Assembly: GCF_003289625.1 (NCBI RefSeq) | Contig: NZ_QMBN01000002.1 | Coordinates: 642,610-706,609 of the forward strand | Direction of reading: 5' to 3' | DNA from: Microbacterium sp. SMR1 | GTDB taxonomy: Bacteria; Actinomycetota; Actinomycetes; Actinomycetales; Microbacteriaceae | DNA: 64,000 nucleotides | Part shown: one piece after another, positions 18,032-26,439 of the stretch | Layout: each line of letters begins with the position of its first letter | How positions within the stretch are numbered: the stretch's first letter is position 1 | The notes under the pieces: generated by a model | The model's input: the letters and a program-made list of their open reading frames with translations, nothing else | Database searches by the model: none | What the model was told of the DNA's origin: nothing | Position numbers and translations under genes: made by a program

Positions 18032-18589
18032 TCAGACGAAGGCGGCGAGTACGGCGTCGACGTGGGCGTCGAGCGACGCGGCCGCCGGCTCGGGGTCGAG
18101 GCCGAGGAGGCGTCGACGGTGCGGTTCGCCGAGCAGGGCACCGAACAGATGCTCGGCGCGACGGTCGTCGCCGTCCAGGTGGGCCGCGAGGTAACGCTGC
18201 GCCGCGATCGGGCCGGCGTCGTAGAACGCACGCGAGACCGCGGGGTCGTCGAGCGCGACCGCGACGGCCGCGCGGTGCAGGCCGATCGCACGGTCGGCGA
18301 ACAGCGCCGTCGCGATGAGTGTGCAGGCGTGCCGGAGGTCGCGGGCCGCGACATCGAGGTAGCCGTGCACATCGGTCACCGCGGCGCCCAGCAGCGCCGA
18401 CTTGTCACCGATGCGTTCGTAGATCGTGCGTTTGGTCACGCCCGCCCGCTGCGCGATCGCGTCGAGCGAGGCGGCGTGGAAGCCGACCTCGACGAAGACG
18501 TCTGCCGCCACCGCGACGATGCGGGCGTCGCGCGCGGCCTGTTCATGGGCGGGCGGGCGGCCGCGGCGTCGATCTCCGGTCGAGGGCAT
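18032..18589 (-). CDS. TetR-family transcriptional regulator
   Basis: A 185-residue repressor. The N-terminal helix-turn-helix runs from IVAVAADVFVEVGF to SLDAIAQRAGVTKRTIYERIGDKSALL (about residues 24-67); the C-terminal ligand domain is helical with no recognisable ligand. A dyad 16 bp upstream (18606-18627) is probably its operator and also lies in front of the divergent DUF952 gene, so it likely controls both. TAGCCT (18601 to 18596) sits 6 nt before the ATG, so its own mRNA is probably leaderless. Confidence 0.9.
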   Translation of the reverse strand: MPSTGDRRRGRPPAHEQAARDARIVAVAADVFVEVGFHAASLDAIAQRAGVTKRTIYERIGDKSALLGAAVTDVHGYLDVAARDLRHACTLIATALFADRAIGLHRAAVAVALDDPAVSRAFYDAGPIAAQRYLAAHLDGDDRRAEHLFGALLGEPHRRRLLGLDPEPAAASLDAHVDAVLAAFV

Positions 18590-18605
18590 GACGACAGGCT
18601 AGCAG

Positions 18606-18627
18606 AATGATACGGTGGCGTTTCATT
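18606..18627. promoter_or_regulatory. 22-bp dyad, predicted TetR operator
   Basis: The half-sites AATGATACG and CGTTTCATT are inverted repeats with one mismatch, separated by GTGG. The dyad fills the gap between the divergent tetR and DUF952 genes and ends just before the AAGGAGG ribosome site of the latter, so a bound repressor would cover both promoters. Confidence 0.8.
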
Positions 18628-18638
18628 AAGGAGGCGCC

Positions 18639-18959
18639 ATGGACGAGATTGTCTGCCACATCGCGATCGCCGATGACTGGGGCATGAGCCGCAAGTTCAG
18701 CGAGTACGAGGTCGCGACGCGGGGCGTGCCGTGGGAACCGGGCGAGTACATCCGGGCCTGCGACCCCGCCGACGTCGCCGACGTCGTCGCAACCGTCTAC
18801 GCCGACGTGCGGCTGCCGCTCCTGCGAATCGACTGCAGCGTCGCGGGCCTCGCGCGCCACGGCGTCGAGGTGACGCGGGTCGACGGGCAGCCCCGCATCC
18901 ACGGGCCGATTCCCATGAACCCGGATGCCGTCGTCGGCGAGCATCCGCTCACGGCCTGA
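18639..18959 (+). CDS. DUF952-family protein
   Basis: A 106-residue protein matching the DUF952 outline: an N-terminal CHIAIADDW, GEYIRACDPADVADVVATVYADV, then LPLLRIDCS and a C-terminal PRIHGPIPMNPDAVV. The family often has a conserved FIHCS segment, here replaced by YIRAC. Biochemical role is unknown. The ATG has a strong AAGGAGG site. Divergence from tetR with a shared operator suggests induction by the TetR ligand. Confidence 0.75.
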   Translation: MDEIVCHIAIADDWGMSRKFSEYEVATRGVPWEPGEYIRACDPADVADVVATVYADVRLPLLRIDCSVAGLARHGVEVTRVDGQPRIHGPIPMNPDAVVGEHPLTA

Positions 18960-18992
18960 GGTCGCCTCGGGCCGTGAGCGGCGTGCGCCGGA

Positions 18993-19883
18993 TCAGGCGT
19001 CGATGCCGACCGAGTGCGACAGGCGTGAGCGCTCGTCGCCCGAGAGCTCGAGGTGCACGGCCTTCGCGCTGTCGACGATCGACGCGGCGCGGCGCGCTCC
19101 CGGAATCGGGATGACGGTGTCGCTGAGCCCCAGCTCCCACGCGAGCACGACCTGCTGCGGGCTCACATCGTGGGCGCGCGCGACCTCGCCGAAGACCGCG
19201 AAGCGATCACCGATCGACCGTGCGCCACCGCCCGTTCCGCCCAGGGGGCTCCAGGGGAGGAATGCGATGCCGCGGTCGGCGCAGTAGCGCAGCTCGTCGT
19301 AGCTGCCCGGATGCCGCGGCGAGAACTCGTTCTGCACGCTCGCGAGGTTGCCCTCGCCGAGCACCTGCTGAGCGATCTCGATCTCCTCGACGCTGGCGTT
19401 GGAGATGCCGATCGCGCGGATCTTGCCCTCCTGCTGCAAGGTCTTGAAGTTCTCCATGACCTCGCCGTAGACCATCCAGCGGTCGGGGCGGTGGTACTGG
19501 TAGAGGTCGATCACGTCGATCCGAAGCGCTCGGAGCGAGGCCTCCACCGCCTTCCGGAGGTAGTCGAGCGAGCCGTCCCGGCCCCACGTCTCGCCGTCGC
19601 TGCGGGTGATGCCGCCCTTCGTCGCCACCACGATCTGAGAGCGGTCGCCGCCCCACGTGGCCAGGGCCTCGGCCATGATCTCCTCGTTGTGCCCCATCGT
19701 GTCCCAGCTCGGGGCGTAGATGTCGGCGGTGTCGAGCAGGGTGATGCCCGCGTCGAGCGCGGCGTGCACCGTCGCGACGGCATCCTTCCGGTCGGGGATC
19801 TGCTTGTCGTTGTTCATCGAGACGGGCATCCCGCCCAGGCCGATGGCCGAGACGGTGAACGGTCCGAGGGTGCGCTGCTGCAT
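18993..19883 (-). CDS. Aldo/keto reductase
   Basis: A 296-residue NADPH-dependent oxidoreductase of the AKR barrel type. The catalytic tetrad is visible: Asp51 and Tyr56 in LLDTADIY, Lys89 in VVATKGG and His131 in LYQYHRPD. Cofactor-binding segments GISNAS and the closing IPIPGARR follow near residues 155 and 255. The substrate cannot be told. The ATG at 19883 follows a GAAGGAGACCC ribosome site. It stands alone, divergent from the RocD-like gene. Confidence 0.92.
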   Translation of the reverse strand: MQQRTLGPFTVSAIGLGGMPVSMNNDKQIPDRKDAVATVHAALDAGITLLDTADIYAPSWDTMGHNEEIMAEALATWGGDRSQIVVATKGGITRSDGETWGRDGSLDYLRKAVEASLRALRIDVIDLYQYHRPDRWMVYGEVMENFKTLQQEGKIRAIGISNASVEEIEIAQQVLGEGNLASVQNEFSPRHPGSYDELRYCADRGIAFLPWSPLGGTGGGARSIGDRFAVFGEVARAHDVSPQQVVLAWELGLSDTVIPIPGARRAASIVDSAKAVHLELSGDERSRLSHSVGIDA

Positions 19884-20089
19884 GGGTCTCCTTCGACGAT
19901 TCGCGGTGGTGTGGCTCCAGCCTGTCAGGCGCGACGACGAACGGGCAGGACCTTGCGCAATCGGGTCAGGGGGCTACCGCGGGTCGTCGTCGCAGTCCTC
20001 AGCGGCCCCAGATCGTGCCGGGGGAGAATGGATGCCGGCCGCGCGGCGACCCGCCGCCGCGTGCGCGACCGCCGAAGCCAGGAGTCCGA

Positions 20090-21214
20090 ATGACGATCGC
20101 CGACCACCACCCGACGCCGGACGCGAACGACGAGGTCAGCGCGAAGCGCGCTCTCGCGGGAGCGCCGCCGCTCCTGCCGGTCATGGCCGCGACGGGTGAG
20201 GGAGCGTGGGTGACCGACGTCGAGGGGCGCCGATACCTCGACCTGACCGCCGATCCGGCTCTCACCTTCGGGCACCGCCATCCCGCTCTGCTCGCCGTCG
20301 CCACCGAGCAGCTGGGCCGATTGACCAGCACGAGCACCGTCGTCGCCGACGACCGCGCCGACGGATTCGCCGACGCGCTGGCTGCGCTGCTGGGTGCTGA
20401 GGCGGTGCTGCCGGCCACCACCGGACGGGACGCACTGCGAGCAGCCGTCGACCTCACGCTCGCCGCGCGGGAACGGACGGCCGTCGTCGTCGCTGCCGGC
20501 TCGCATCCCGATCTCACGGCAGCGGGCGCCGTCGTGGTGCCCTTCGGCGAGATCGATGCGCTCGTCGCGGCGCTCGACGACACCGTCGCCGCCGTCGTCC
20601 TCGAGCCCGTGCAGGCCGCGGCGGGGGTGATCGGCGCGCCCGCGGGATACCTGGAAGCCGCACGGCAGGCGACCGCCGATCGCGGGATCGCCCTGATCCT
20701 CGACGAGACGCGCAGCGGCCTCGGCAGGCTCGGCGACACCGTCGCGCTCGCGGGGGCGGGCGCGGCGCCCGACCTCCGTGTGATCGGCCCGGCGCTCGGC
20801 GGCGGCATCGTCCCCGTCGCCGCCGTCGTCGGGAGTCGCACGCTGCTCGGTGAGGCCGCCGACCCGGCATCCGTGTCTCCGCTCGCGAGCGCCATCGCGC
20901 ACCGCGTGGTCGAGATGCTCGAGGCGGGCGAGGTGCAGAACCGGGCCCGTGCTCTCGCCGAACATCTCGCCGGACGCATTGAGGCCCTTGCCGGGGCGGG
21001 CGCGGTGGCCGTCCGGACCGCTGGGGTCTGGGCGGGCGTCGACGTCGACCCGACGGTCGTCACCGCAGCCGAGGTCGCCCGGCGCCTCGTCGCGCGCGGC
21101 GTCCTCGTCGATGTCGTCGGCGACGCGACGATCGTGCTGGTTCCGCCGCTGGTCATCCGGGCGACCGAGCTCGACTGGGCGATCGAGCAGCTGCGCGTCG
21201 TGCTCGCGGCCTGA
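20090..21214 (+). CDS. RocD-like class III aminotransferase homologue lacking the PLP lysine
   Basis: A 374-residue relative of ornithine aminotransferase, close to that family in its framework (EGAWVTDVEGRRYLDL, FGHRHPALLAVATEQLGRLT, VLEPVQAAAGV, PAGYLEAAR, ALGGGIVPV, PPLVIR..ELDWAIEQL). Key catalytic positions are altered. The lysine that normally forms the Schiff base in GKALGGG is Pro234. The PLP-phosphate segment NTGAEA reads TTGRDA. The usual NFHGRT is shortened to SHPDLT, DEIQ is DETR, and the STFGGNP segment is reduced to SVSPLA. Length is about 25 short of the family. Codon use is normal and the frame is intact, so it looks like a kept pseudoenzyme. The ATG at 20090 has a GGAG site. 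Confidence 0.82.
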   Translation: MTIADHHPTPDANDEVSAKRALAGAPPLLPVMAATGEGAWVTDVEGRRYLDLTADPALTFGHRHPALLAVATEQLGRLTSTSTVVADDRADGFADALAALLGAEAVLPATTGRDALRAAVDLTLAARERTAVVVAAGSHPDLTAAGAVVVPFGEIDALVAALDDTVAAVVLEPVQAAAGVIGAPAGYLEAARQATADRGIALILDETRSGLGRLGDTVALAGAGAAPDLRVIGPALGGGIVPVAAVVGSRTLLGEAADPASVSPLASAIAHRVVEMLEAGEVQNRARALAEHLAGRIEALAGAGAVAVRTAGVWAGVDVDPTVVTAAEVARRLVARGVLVDVVGDATIVLVPPLVIRATELDWAIEQLRVVLAA

Positions 21215-21309
21215 TCCTGCCGGCCCGGCCCGCGCGCCGGATGTCAACACGGCGGGGGAAACAGGTCGGGAAATACTGACGCAACACAGCCCGGATTAGG
21301 CTCGCATCC

Positions 21310-22974
21310 ATGGGTGACCTCTTCGACGGATACGGCTCGACGCTGACGCCGCGCAAGACCGTATCGGGGGTGCCGCCGTACGACGAGATGTTCGAGGTCT
21401 CGGGCACGATGCCCGCCCCCGGCAGCTCGCGCGCGGCGTACCGCGAGCTGTATCAGGCGCTTGCGCAGATGACCCAGGAGGAGCTCCGCGGCCGCACCGA
21501 ATCGCTCGCGAGCTCGTATCTCGCGCAGGGCGTCACGTTCGACTTCGCGGGGGAGGAGCGCCCCTTCCCGCTCGATGCCGTTCCCCGCGTCATCGACTAC
21601 GACGAGTGGTCGCACGTCGAGTCGGGCGTGAAGCAGCGCGTGCGTGCGCTGGAGGCCTTCCTCGACGACGCCTACGGACATCAGTTCTGCGTCCGCGACG
21701 GCGTGCTGCCGGCGAAGCTCATCGCCTCGTCGCAGTACTACTACCGTCAGGCGGCCGGCATCCGCTCCGCCAACGGCGTGCGCATCCAGGTCTCGGGCAT
21801 TGACCTCATCCGCGACGAGCACGGCGAGATGCGCGTGCTCGAGGACAACGTGCGCGTCCCCTCGGGGGTCAGCTACGTCATCTCGAACCGCCGCGTCATG
21901 GCGCAGACCCTGCCCGAGCTGTTCGTCTCGATGCGGGTCCGACCCGTCGGCGACTACCCGAACAAGCTCCTCCAGGCCCTGCGGGCCTCCGCGCCCCCCG
22001 GAGTCGACGACCCCAACGTCGTCGTGCTGACGCCGGGCGTCTACAACTCCGCGTACTTCGAGCACACGCTGCTCGCGCGACTCATGGGCGTCGAGCTCGT
22101 CGAAGGCCGTGACCTGGTCTGCTCGGGCGGCAAGGTGTTCATGCGCACGACGCGCGGCCCGCAGCGCGTCGACGTCATCTACCGCCGGGTCGACGACGAC
22201 TTCCTCGATCCGTTGCAGTTCCGCGCCGACTCGATGCTCGGCGCCCCGGGCCTCATGCTCGCCGCGCGCCTGGGCAACGTCACGATCGCCAACGCCGTGG
22301 GCAACGGCGTCGCCGACGACAAGCTGCTGTACACCTACGTGCCCGACCTCATCCGGTACTACCTCGCGGAGGAGCCCATCCTCAAGAACGTCGACACCTG
22401 GCGGCTCGAGGACCCGGGCGCGCTCGAAGAGGTGCTCGACCGGCTCGACGAACTCGTCGTGAAGCCCGTCGACGGGTCGGGCGGCAAAGGACTCGTCGTG
22501 GGCCCGGACGCTTCGCCCGCCGAGCTCGAGAAGCTGCGCAAGAAGCTGCTGGCCGATCCGCGCGGGTGGATCGCGCAGCCCGTCGTCATGCTCTCGACGA
22601 TCCCCACCCTCGTCGAGGACGGCATGCGCCCCCGCCACGCCGACCTGCGCCCGTTCGCGGTCAACAACGGCGAAGAGGTGTGGGTGCTGCCGGGCGGCCT
22701 CACGCGCGTCGCGCTGCCGGAGGGGCAGCTCGTCGTCAACTCCAGTCAGGGCGGCGGATCGAAGGACACGTGGGTCGTCGGCGGTGACGCGCCGCGCACG
22801 GTCGAGTACAGCCAGGGCAACCTCGCCGGCCTCGTCGCCGATCAGGCGTCGACGCAGGCGATCCCGATCATCTACGACGAGCAGGACGAGCCGGCCCATT
22901 CGCCGCAGGACCACCCCGGCGGCCTGAGCGAGCAGCAGGAGCAGCAGCAGCAGACCGGAGGTGCGACGTGCTGA
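21310..22974 (+). CDS. Circularly permuted ATP-grasp protein (DUF404/DUF407)
   Basis: A 554-residue member of the circularly permuted ATP-grasp type 2 family. Recognisable blocks are RVIDYDEWSHVESGVKQRV, YYYRQAAGIR, LEDNVRVPSGVSYV (the ATP/Mg glutamate and asparagine segment), and VVKPVDGSGGKGLVVGP near residue 390, with WIAQP and LRPFAVN after it. The C-terminal 30 residues are Gln- and Glu-rich. Such proteins occur with an alpha-E protein and a transglutaminase, as here, and are thought to form a peptide-ligating system of unknown product. TAGGCT at 21297-21302 lies 7 nt before the ATG. Confidence 0.92.
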   Translation: MGDLFDGYGSTLTPRKTVSGVPPYDEMFEVSGTMPAPGSSRAAYRELYQALAQMTQEELRGRTESLASSYLAQGVTFDFAGEERPFPLDAVPRVIDYDEWSHVESGVKQRVRALEAFLDDAYGHQFCVRDGVLPAKLIASSQYYYRQAAGIRSANGVRIQVSGIDLIRDEHGEMRVLEDNVRVPSGVSYVISNRRVMAQTLPELFVSMRVRPVGDYPNKLLQALRASAPPGVDDPNVVVLTPGVYNSAYFEHTLLARLMGVELVEGRDLVCSGGKVFMRTTRGPQRVDVIYRRVDDDFLDPLQFRADSMLGAPGLMLAARLGNVTIANAVGNGVADDKLLYTYVPDLIRYYLAEEPILKNVDTWRLEDPGALEEVLDRLDELVVKPVDGSGGKGLVVGPDASPAELEKLRKKLLADPRGWIAQPVVMLSTIPTLVEDGMRPRHADLRPFAVNNGEEVWVLPGGLTRVALPEGQLVVNSSQGGGSKDTWVVGGDAPRTVEYSQGNLAGLVADQASTQAIPIIYDEQDEPAHSPQDHPGGLSEQQEQQQQTGGATC

Positions 22975-23900
22975 GCCGCATCGCCGAGAGCCTCTTCTGG
23001 ATCGGACGCTACATCGAGCGGAGCGACGGCACCGCCCGCATCCTCGACGTCCACCTGCAGCTGCTGCTCGAGGACCCCTGGATCGACGAGGACACCGCCT
23101 GCCGGTCGCTCCTGTCGGTCATGGGGTCGTTCCCGCCCGAGGGGCTCGACACCGTCACCCGTCAGGACGTGCTCACCCGGCTCGCGGTCGACCGCACCAA
23201 TCCCTCCAGCATCGCCTACTCGCTGCAGTCGGCGCGCGAGAACGCCCGCCGCGCCCGCGAGATCGTCTCCACCGAGCTGTGGGAGACCCTCAACACCACC
23301 TATTCGCGGATGCCGCGGCGGCTCAACGCCGAGAAGGTGCACGAGTTCTTCCACTGGGTGCGAGAGCGCGCGGCGCTCGCCGTCGGGGTCACCGACTCGT
23401 CGACGAGTCGCGACGAGGCCTGGCAGTTCTTCACGCTGGGGCGCTCGATCGAGCGCACCGACATGACCGCGCGGCTGCTCGCGACGCGCTCGTTGACGGA
23501 GGAGTCCGGCCCGTCGTGGACGACGATCCTCCGCTCCTGCGGTGCGTACGAGGCGTACCTGCGCACGTATCGCGGGATGCCGAGCGCGCGCAACGCGGCG
23601 GAGTTCCTGCTGCTCGACCGTCTCTTCCCGCGTTCGATCATCCACTCGATCCAACGTGCCGAGGAGTGCATGAGCGCGATCGACCCCGTCGCCGACCGGG
23701 TGGGGCACTCCAATGCGGTGCTGCGGGCCCTCGGGCGTATCCGCAACGACCTCGAGTACCGGCCGCTCGGCGAGATCCTCTCCGAGCTGCCCGAGCACAT
23801 GGACAACGTGCAGAAGGTGACCCGCGAGGCTTCCGAAGCGATTCGCGGTCGATTCTTCCCCACGGCGGCGGAACCGAACTGGATCGGAGAGACCTCGTGA
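22968..23900 (+). CDS. Alpha-E domain protein (DUF403)
   Basis: A 310-residue, mainly helical protein opening MLSRIAESLFWIGRYIERSD, the hallmark of DUF403, with RSIERTDMTARLLATR and the closing RGRFFPTA. It has no known enzymatic motif and is the standard partner of the DUF404/407 ATP-grasp protein upstream (7-bp overlap) and the transglutaminase downstream (4-bp overlap). The GTG at 22968 is the only start that gives the conserved N-terminus. Confidence 0.92.
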   Translation: MLSRIAESLFWIGRYIERSDGTARILDVHLQLLLEDPWIDEDTACRSLLSVMGSFPPEGLDTVTRQDVLTRLAVDRTNPSSIAYSLQSARENARRAREIVSTELWETLNTTYSRMPRRLNAEKVHEFFHWVRERAALAVGVTDSSTSRDEAWQFFTLGRSIERTDMTARLLATRSLTEESGPSWTTILRSCGAYEAYLRTYRGMPSARNAAEFLLLDRLFPRSIIHSIQRAEECMSAIDPVADRVGHSNAVLRALGRIRNDLEYRPLGEILSELPEHMDNVQKVTREASEAIRGRFFPTAAEPNWIGETS

Positions 23901-24742
23901 AGCGTCTGCGCATCGAGCACGCGACCGGATTCACCTATCCCGGAGACGTCGCCGCGTCGTACAACGAGGCGCGGATGCTGCCGGGCTCGACCGACAGCCA
24001 ATTCGTGCTGAGTTCGCAGCTCGACATCGACCCGACGACGGCCGTCAACCACTACGTGGACTACTTCGGCACCCGGGTCGCCGCGTTCGACGTGCTCGCC
24101 GCGCATCACGCGCTGTCGATCACGGCCCGCTCGCTGGTCGAGGTTCGGCCGCGCCCCATCGAGCACCGGCAGATCTCGTGGGAGGAGCTCGCCGCGGAGA
24201 CCGAGCGCTCGATCCACACGGTCGAGCAGCTCGGGCAGACGGCGCGCACGGCGCCGCATCCGGAGGTGGTGGCGCTGGCGCGCGAGATCGCGGCGTCGCA
24301 CGACGAGCCGGGGCCGGCGGCCCACGCGATCGCGATCGCGATCGGGGATGCCGTGGAGTACATGCCCGGCGTCACCGGGGTGCACTCCACCGCCGCGGAG
24401 TCGTGGCCCCAGCGCACGGGCGTGTGCCAGGACATCGCGCACATCACGCTCGGCGCTCTGCGGAGCGTCGGCATCCCGGCGCGGTACGTCTCGGGCTATC
24501 TGCATCCCGATCCCGACGCTCAGGTCGGCGTGCCGGTGACGGGCGAGTCGCACGCGTGGATCGAGTGGTTCGCCGGTGACTGGCAGGGCTTCGACCCCAC
24601 CAACAACGTCGAGATCAGCGACCGGCACGTGCTGGTCGGGCGCGGCCGGGACTACAACGACGTCCCGCCGCTGCGCGGGGTCTTCGCGGGCCCGTACAAG
24701 AGCGCACTGCACGTCACGGTGACGATCACGCGCGAGGCGTGA
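23897..24742 (+). CDS. Transglutaminase-like cysteine protease family protein
   Basis: A 281-residue protein with an N-terminal beta domain (MKRLRIEHATGFTY, residues 1-90) followed by the transglutaminase core. The catalytic triad is Cys177 in RTGVCQDIAH, His219 in GESHAWIEW and Asp233 in GFDPTNN. The family acts on peptide bonds or isopeptides in the cytoplasm. It completes the ATP-grasp/alpha-E/transglutaminase operon, coupled by a GTGA overlap. Its 3' end overlaps the convergent MFS gene by 17 bp. Confidence 0.92.
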   Translation: MKRLRIEHATGFTYPGDVAASYNEARMLPGSTDSQFVLSSQLDIDPTTAVNHYVDYFGTRVAAFDVLAAHHALSITARSLVEVRPRPIEHRQISWEELAAETERSIHTVEQLGQTARTAPHPEVVALAREIAASHDEPGPAAHAIAIAIGDAVEYMPGVTGVHSTAAESWPQRTGVCQDIAHITLGALRSVGIPARYVSGYLHPDPDAQVGVPVTGESHAWIEWFAGDWQGFDPTNNVEISDRHVLVGRGRDYNDVPPLRGVFAGPYKSALHVTVTITREA

Positions 24743-26336
24743 CTTCCGCGGCATCCGCTTCGACCGGTTCGCGGCGGGCACCCCGGCCGAGGGATGCCGT
24801 CGCCGCGAGGCCCAGCACGAGGAAGCCCGCCGCGGCGAAGCTCGCGGCCCGTGTGCCGTCCGAGAGGGCAGCCTTCGCGTCGGTCGCGACGTCGGCGGTC
24901 TGCGGCGAGGCCTCGAGGCCCGCGATCGCGCCGCCCGCGCTCTCGACGACGGCGCTGACGACCTGATCGCGCTGCTCGGCGGGGATGCCGCGATCGTCGA
25001 GCTGGGCGGTGAGGGCGCCGGAGGTCGTCGAGAACAGGATGGTCCCGAGGATCGCGATGCCGAGCGCCGCGCCGAGCTGGCGCGCGGTGGACTGGGTTCC
25101 GGACGCCTGCCCTCCCTCGGCGACGGGGACATCGGCGAGGACGACGCCGGTGAGCTGCGCCGTCGCGAGGCCGACGCCGATCCCGTAGACGAACAGCGCC
25201 GGGACGAGCAGGCCCCACGTCGCATCGGGGGCGATGACGAGGGCCACGCCGACGACGCCGACGATCTCGGCGGCCAGGCCCGCGCGAACGATCCAGACCG
25301 GCGAGACCTTGCCCGACAGGGCGCCGGCGAGCCCGCTGGCGACGAACGAGCCCGCGGCCAGGGCGAGCAGCACGAGGCCCGTCTGGACCGCCTCGAACCC
25401 GAGCGCGAACTGCAGCCACAGGGGAAGGGCCAGGATGATGCCGAACTCGCCGAGCGCGACGACGAGGGCGGCGAGGTTGCCGTTACGGAAGGAGGGGATG
25501 CCGAAGAGCCCGAAGGCCAGCAGAGTGGGCTTGCCGACCCGGCGACGGCGCACGCCCCAGGCGATGAAGACCGCGATCGTCACGGCTGAGGCGGCGAACG
25601 CGATCGGGACCGGGGAGAGGTCCCACGGCCACGATGCACCGAAGAGCTCGGGCCGCTGGTCGACCGTCCACCAGCCGTAGGTGCGTCCCTCGATGAGGCC
25701 GAACACGAGGGTGCCCATGGCGATGACCGACAGGACGGCTCCGACGACGTCGACGCCTGCGGCGCCGCCGCGCGATTCCGCGACCGTCAGCAGGACGCCC
25801 ACGACGATGAGGATGCCGAGGGGGATGTTGATGCCGAAGGCCCAGTGCCACGAGAACGTCGTGGTCAGCCAGCCGCCGAGCAGTGGCCCGACGGCCGCCA
25901 TGCCGCCGATCGTCGAGCCCCAGACGGCGAAGGCGATGCCGCGCTCGCGGCCGCGGAACGTCGCGTTCAGGAGCGAGAGGGTGGTCGGGAGGATCATCGC
26001 GCCGCCGACGCCCTGAACGAAGCGGGCGAGGATGAGCAGGTCACCGCTCGACGCGAGCGCCGCGCCGACCGAGGCCAGCGCGAAGACGACGACGCCGGTC
26101 AGCAGCATCCGTCGTCGACCCACCCGATCGGCGACGCTGCCGAAGACGAGCAGCAGGGAGGCGAACACGAGGGTGTACGCCTCCTGGACCCACTGCACCT
26201 GAGTGGAGGTGATGCCGAGGTCATCGACGATCGAGGGGACGGCGACGTTGACGATCGTCGAGTCCACGATGATGAGTGCGACGGCGATGCTGATGAAGAC
26301 GAGTCCCGCCCACCGGCGGCGTGCCGAAGTTTCCAT
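24726..26336 (-). CDS. MFS multidrug transporter, DHA2 (14-helix) type
   Basis: A 536-residue proton-driven exporter with about 14 membrane segments. Family marks are DSTIVNVAVPSI in helix 1, GSVADRVGRRRM after helix 2, and GGAMILPTTLSLLNATFRGRERG in the helix 5 region. A periplasmic-facing polar loop of about 60 residues lies near the C-terminus. The ATG at 26336 is chosen over an upstream one because a promoter (TTGTGT, 16 nt, TATTCT) ends 7 nt before it. A perfect inverted repeat overlaps that promoter, so expression is probably repressor-controlled, but no regulator gene is adjacent. Confidence 0.9.
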   Translation of the reverse strand: METSARRRWAGLVFISIAVALIIVDSTIVNVAVPSIVDDLGITSTQVQWVQEAYTLVFASLLLVFGSVADRVGRRRMLLTGVVVFALASVGAALASSGDLLILARFVQGVGGAMILPTTLSLLNATFRGRERGIAFAVWGSTIGGMAAVGPLLGGWLTTTFSWHWAFGINIPLGILIVVGVLLTVAESRGGAAGVDVVGAVLSVIAMGTLVFGLIEGRTYGWWTVDQRPELFGASWPWDLSPVPIAFAASAVTIAVFIAWGVRRRRVGKPTLLAFGLFGIPSFRNGNLAALVVALGEFGIILALPLWLQFALGFEAVQTGLVLLALAAGSFVASGLAGALSGKVSPVWIVRAGLAAEIVGVVGVALVIAPDATWGLLVPALFVYGIGVGLATAQLTGVVLADVPVAEGGQASGTQSTARQLGAALGIAILGTILFSTTSGALTAQLDDRGIPAEQRDQVVSAVVESAGGAIAGLEASPQTADVATDAKAALSDGTRAASFAAAGFLVLGLAATASLGRGARREPVEADAAEVTPRA

Positions 26337-26338
26337 GA

Positions 26339-26371
26339 TTGCTAGAATAGCTAGCAAAATTGCGGACACAA
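26339..26371 (-). promoter_or_regulatory. Leaderless promoter with embedded MarR/TetR-type operator for the MFS gene
   Basis: On the minus strand, TTGTGT (26371 to 26366) and TATTCT (26349 to 26344) are 16 nt apart, and the ATG begins 7 nt after the -10 box. TTGCTAG (26339-26345) and CTAGCAA (26351-26357) form a perfect 7-bp inverted repeat with a 5-bp centre that covers the -10 box and the transcription start. The size and symmetry fit a MarR-type dimer. Confidence 0.75.
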
Positions 26372-26394
26372 GATGAGGTTCGCGCAGCGCGAAA

Positions 26395-26422
26395 ACGGCC
26401 GGTCCCGCGGGGAACCGGCCGT
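26395..26422 (-). terminator. Intrinsic terminator of the small acidic gene
   Basis: ACGGCCGGT (26395-26403) and ACCGGCCGT (26414-26422) form a perfect 9-bp GC-rich stem with a 10-nt loop, and on the minus strand the stem is followed by TTTTC. It lies 18 nt after the stop of the gene ending at 26440. Confidence 0.85.
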
Positions 26423-26439
26423 CTCGATGGAGAAGTGGA

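Noticed and set aside
20090..21214. Annotation as an active ornithine aminotransferase
   Set aside because: The Schiff-base lysine and several PLP contact blocks are missing, so an aminotransferase reaction is not supported by the sequence.
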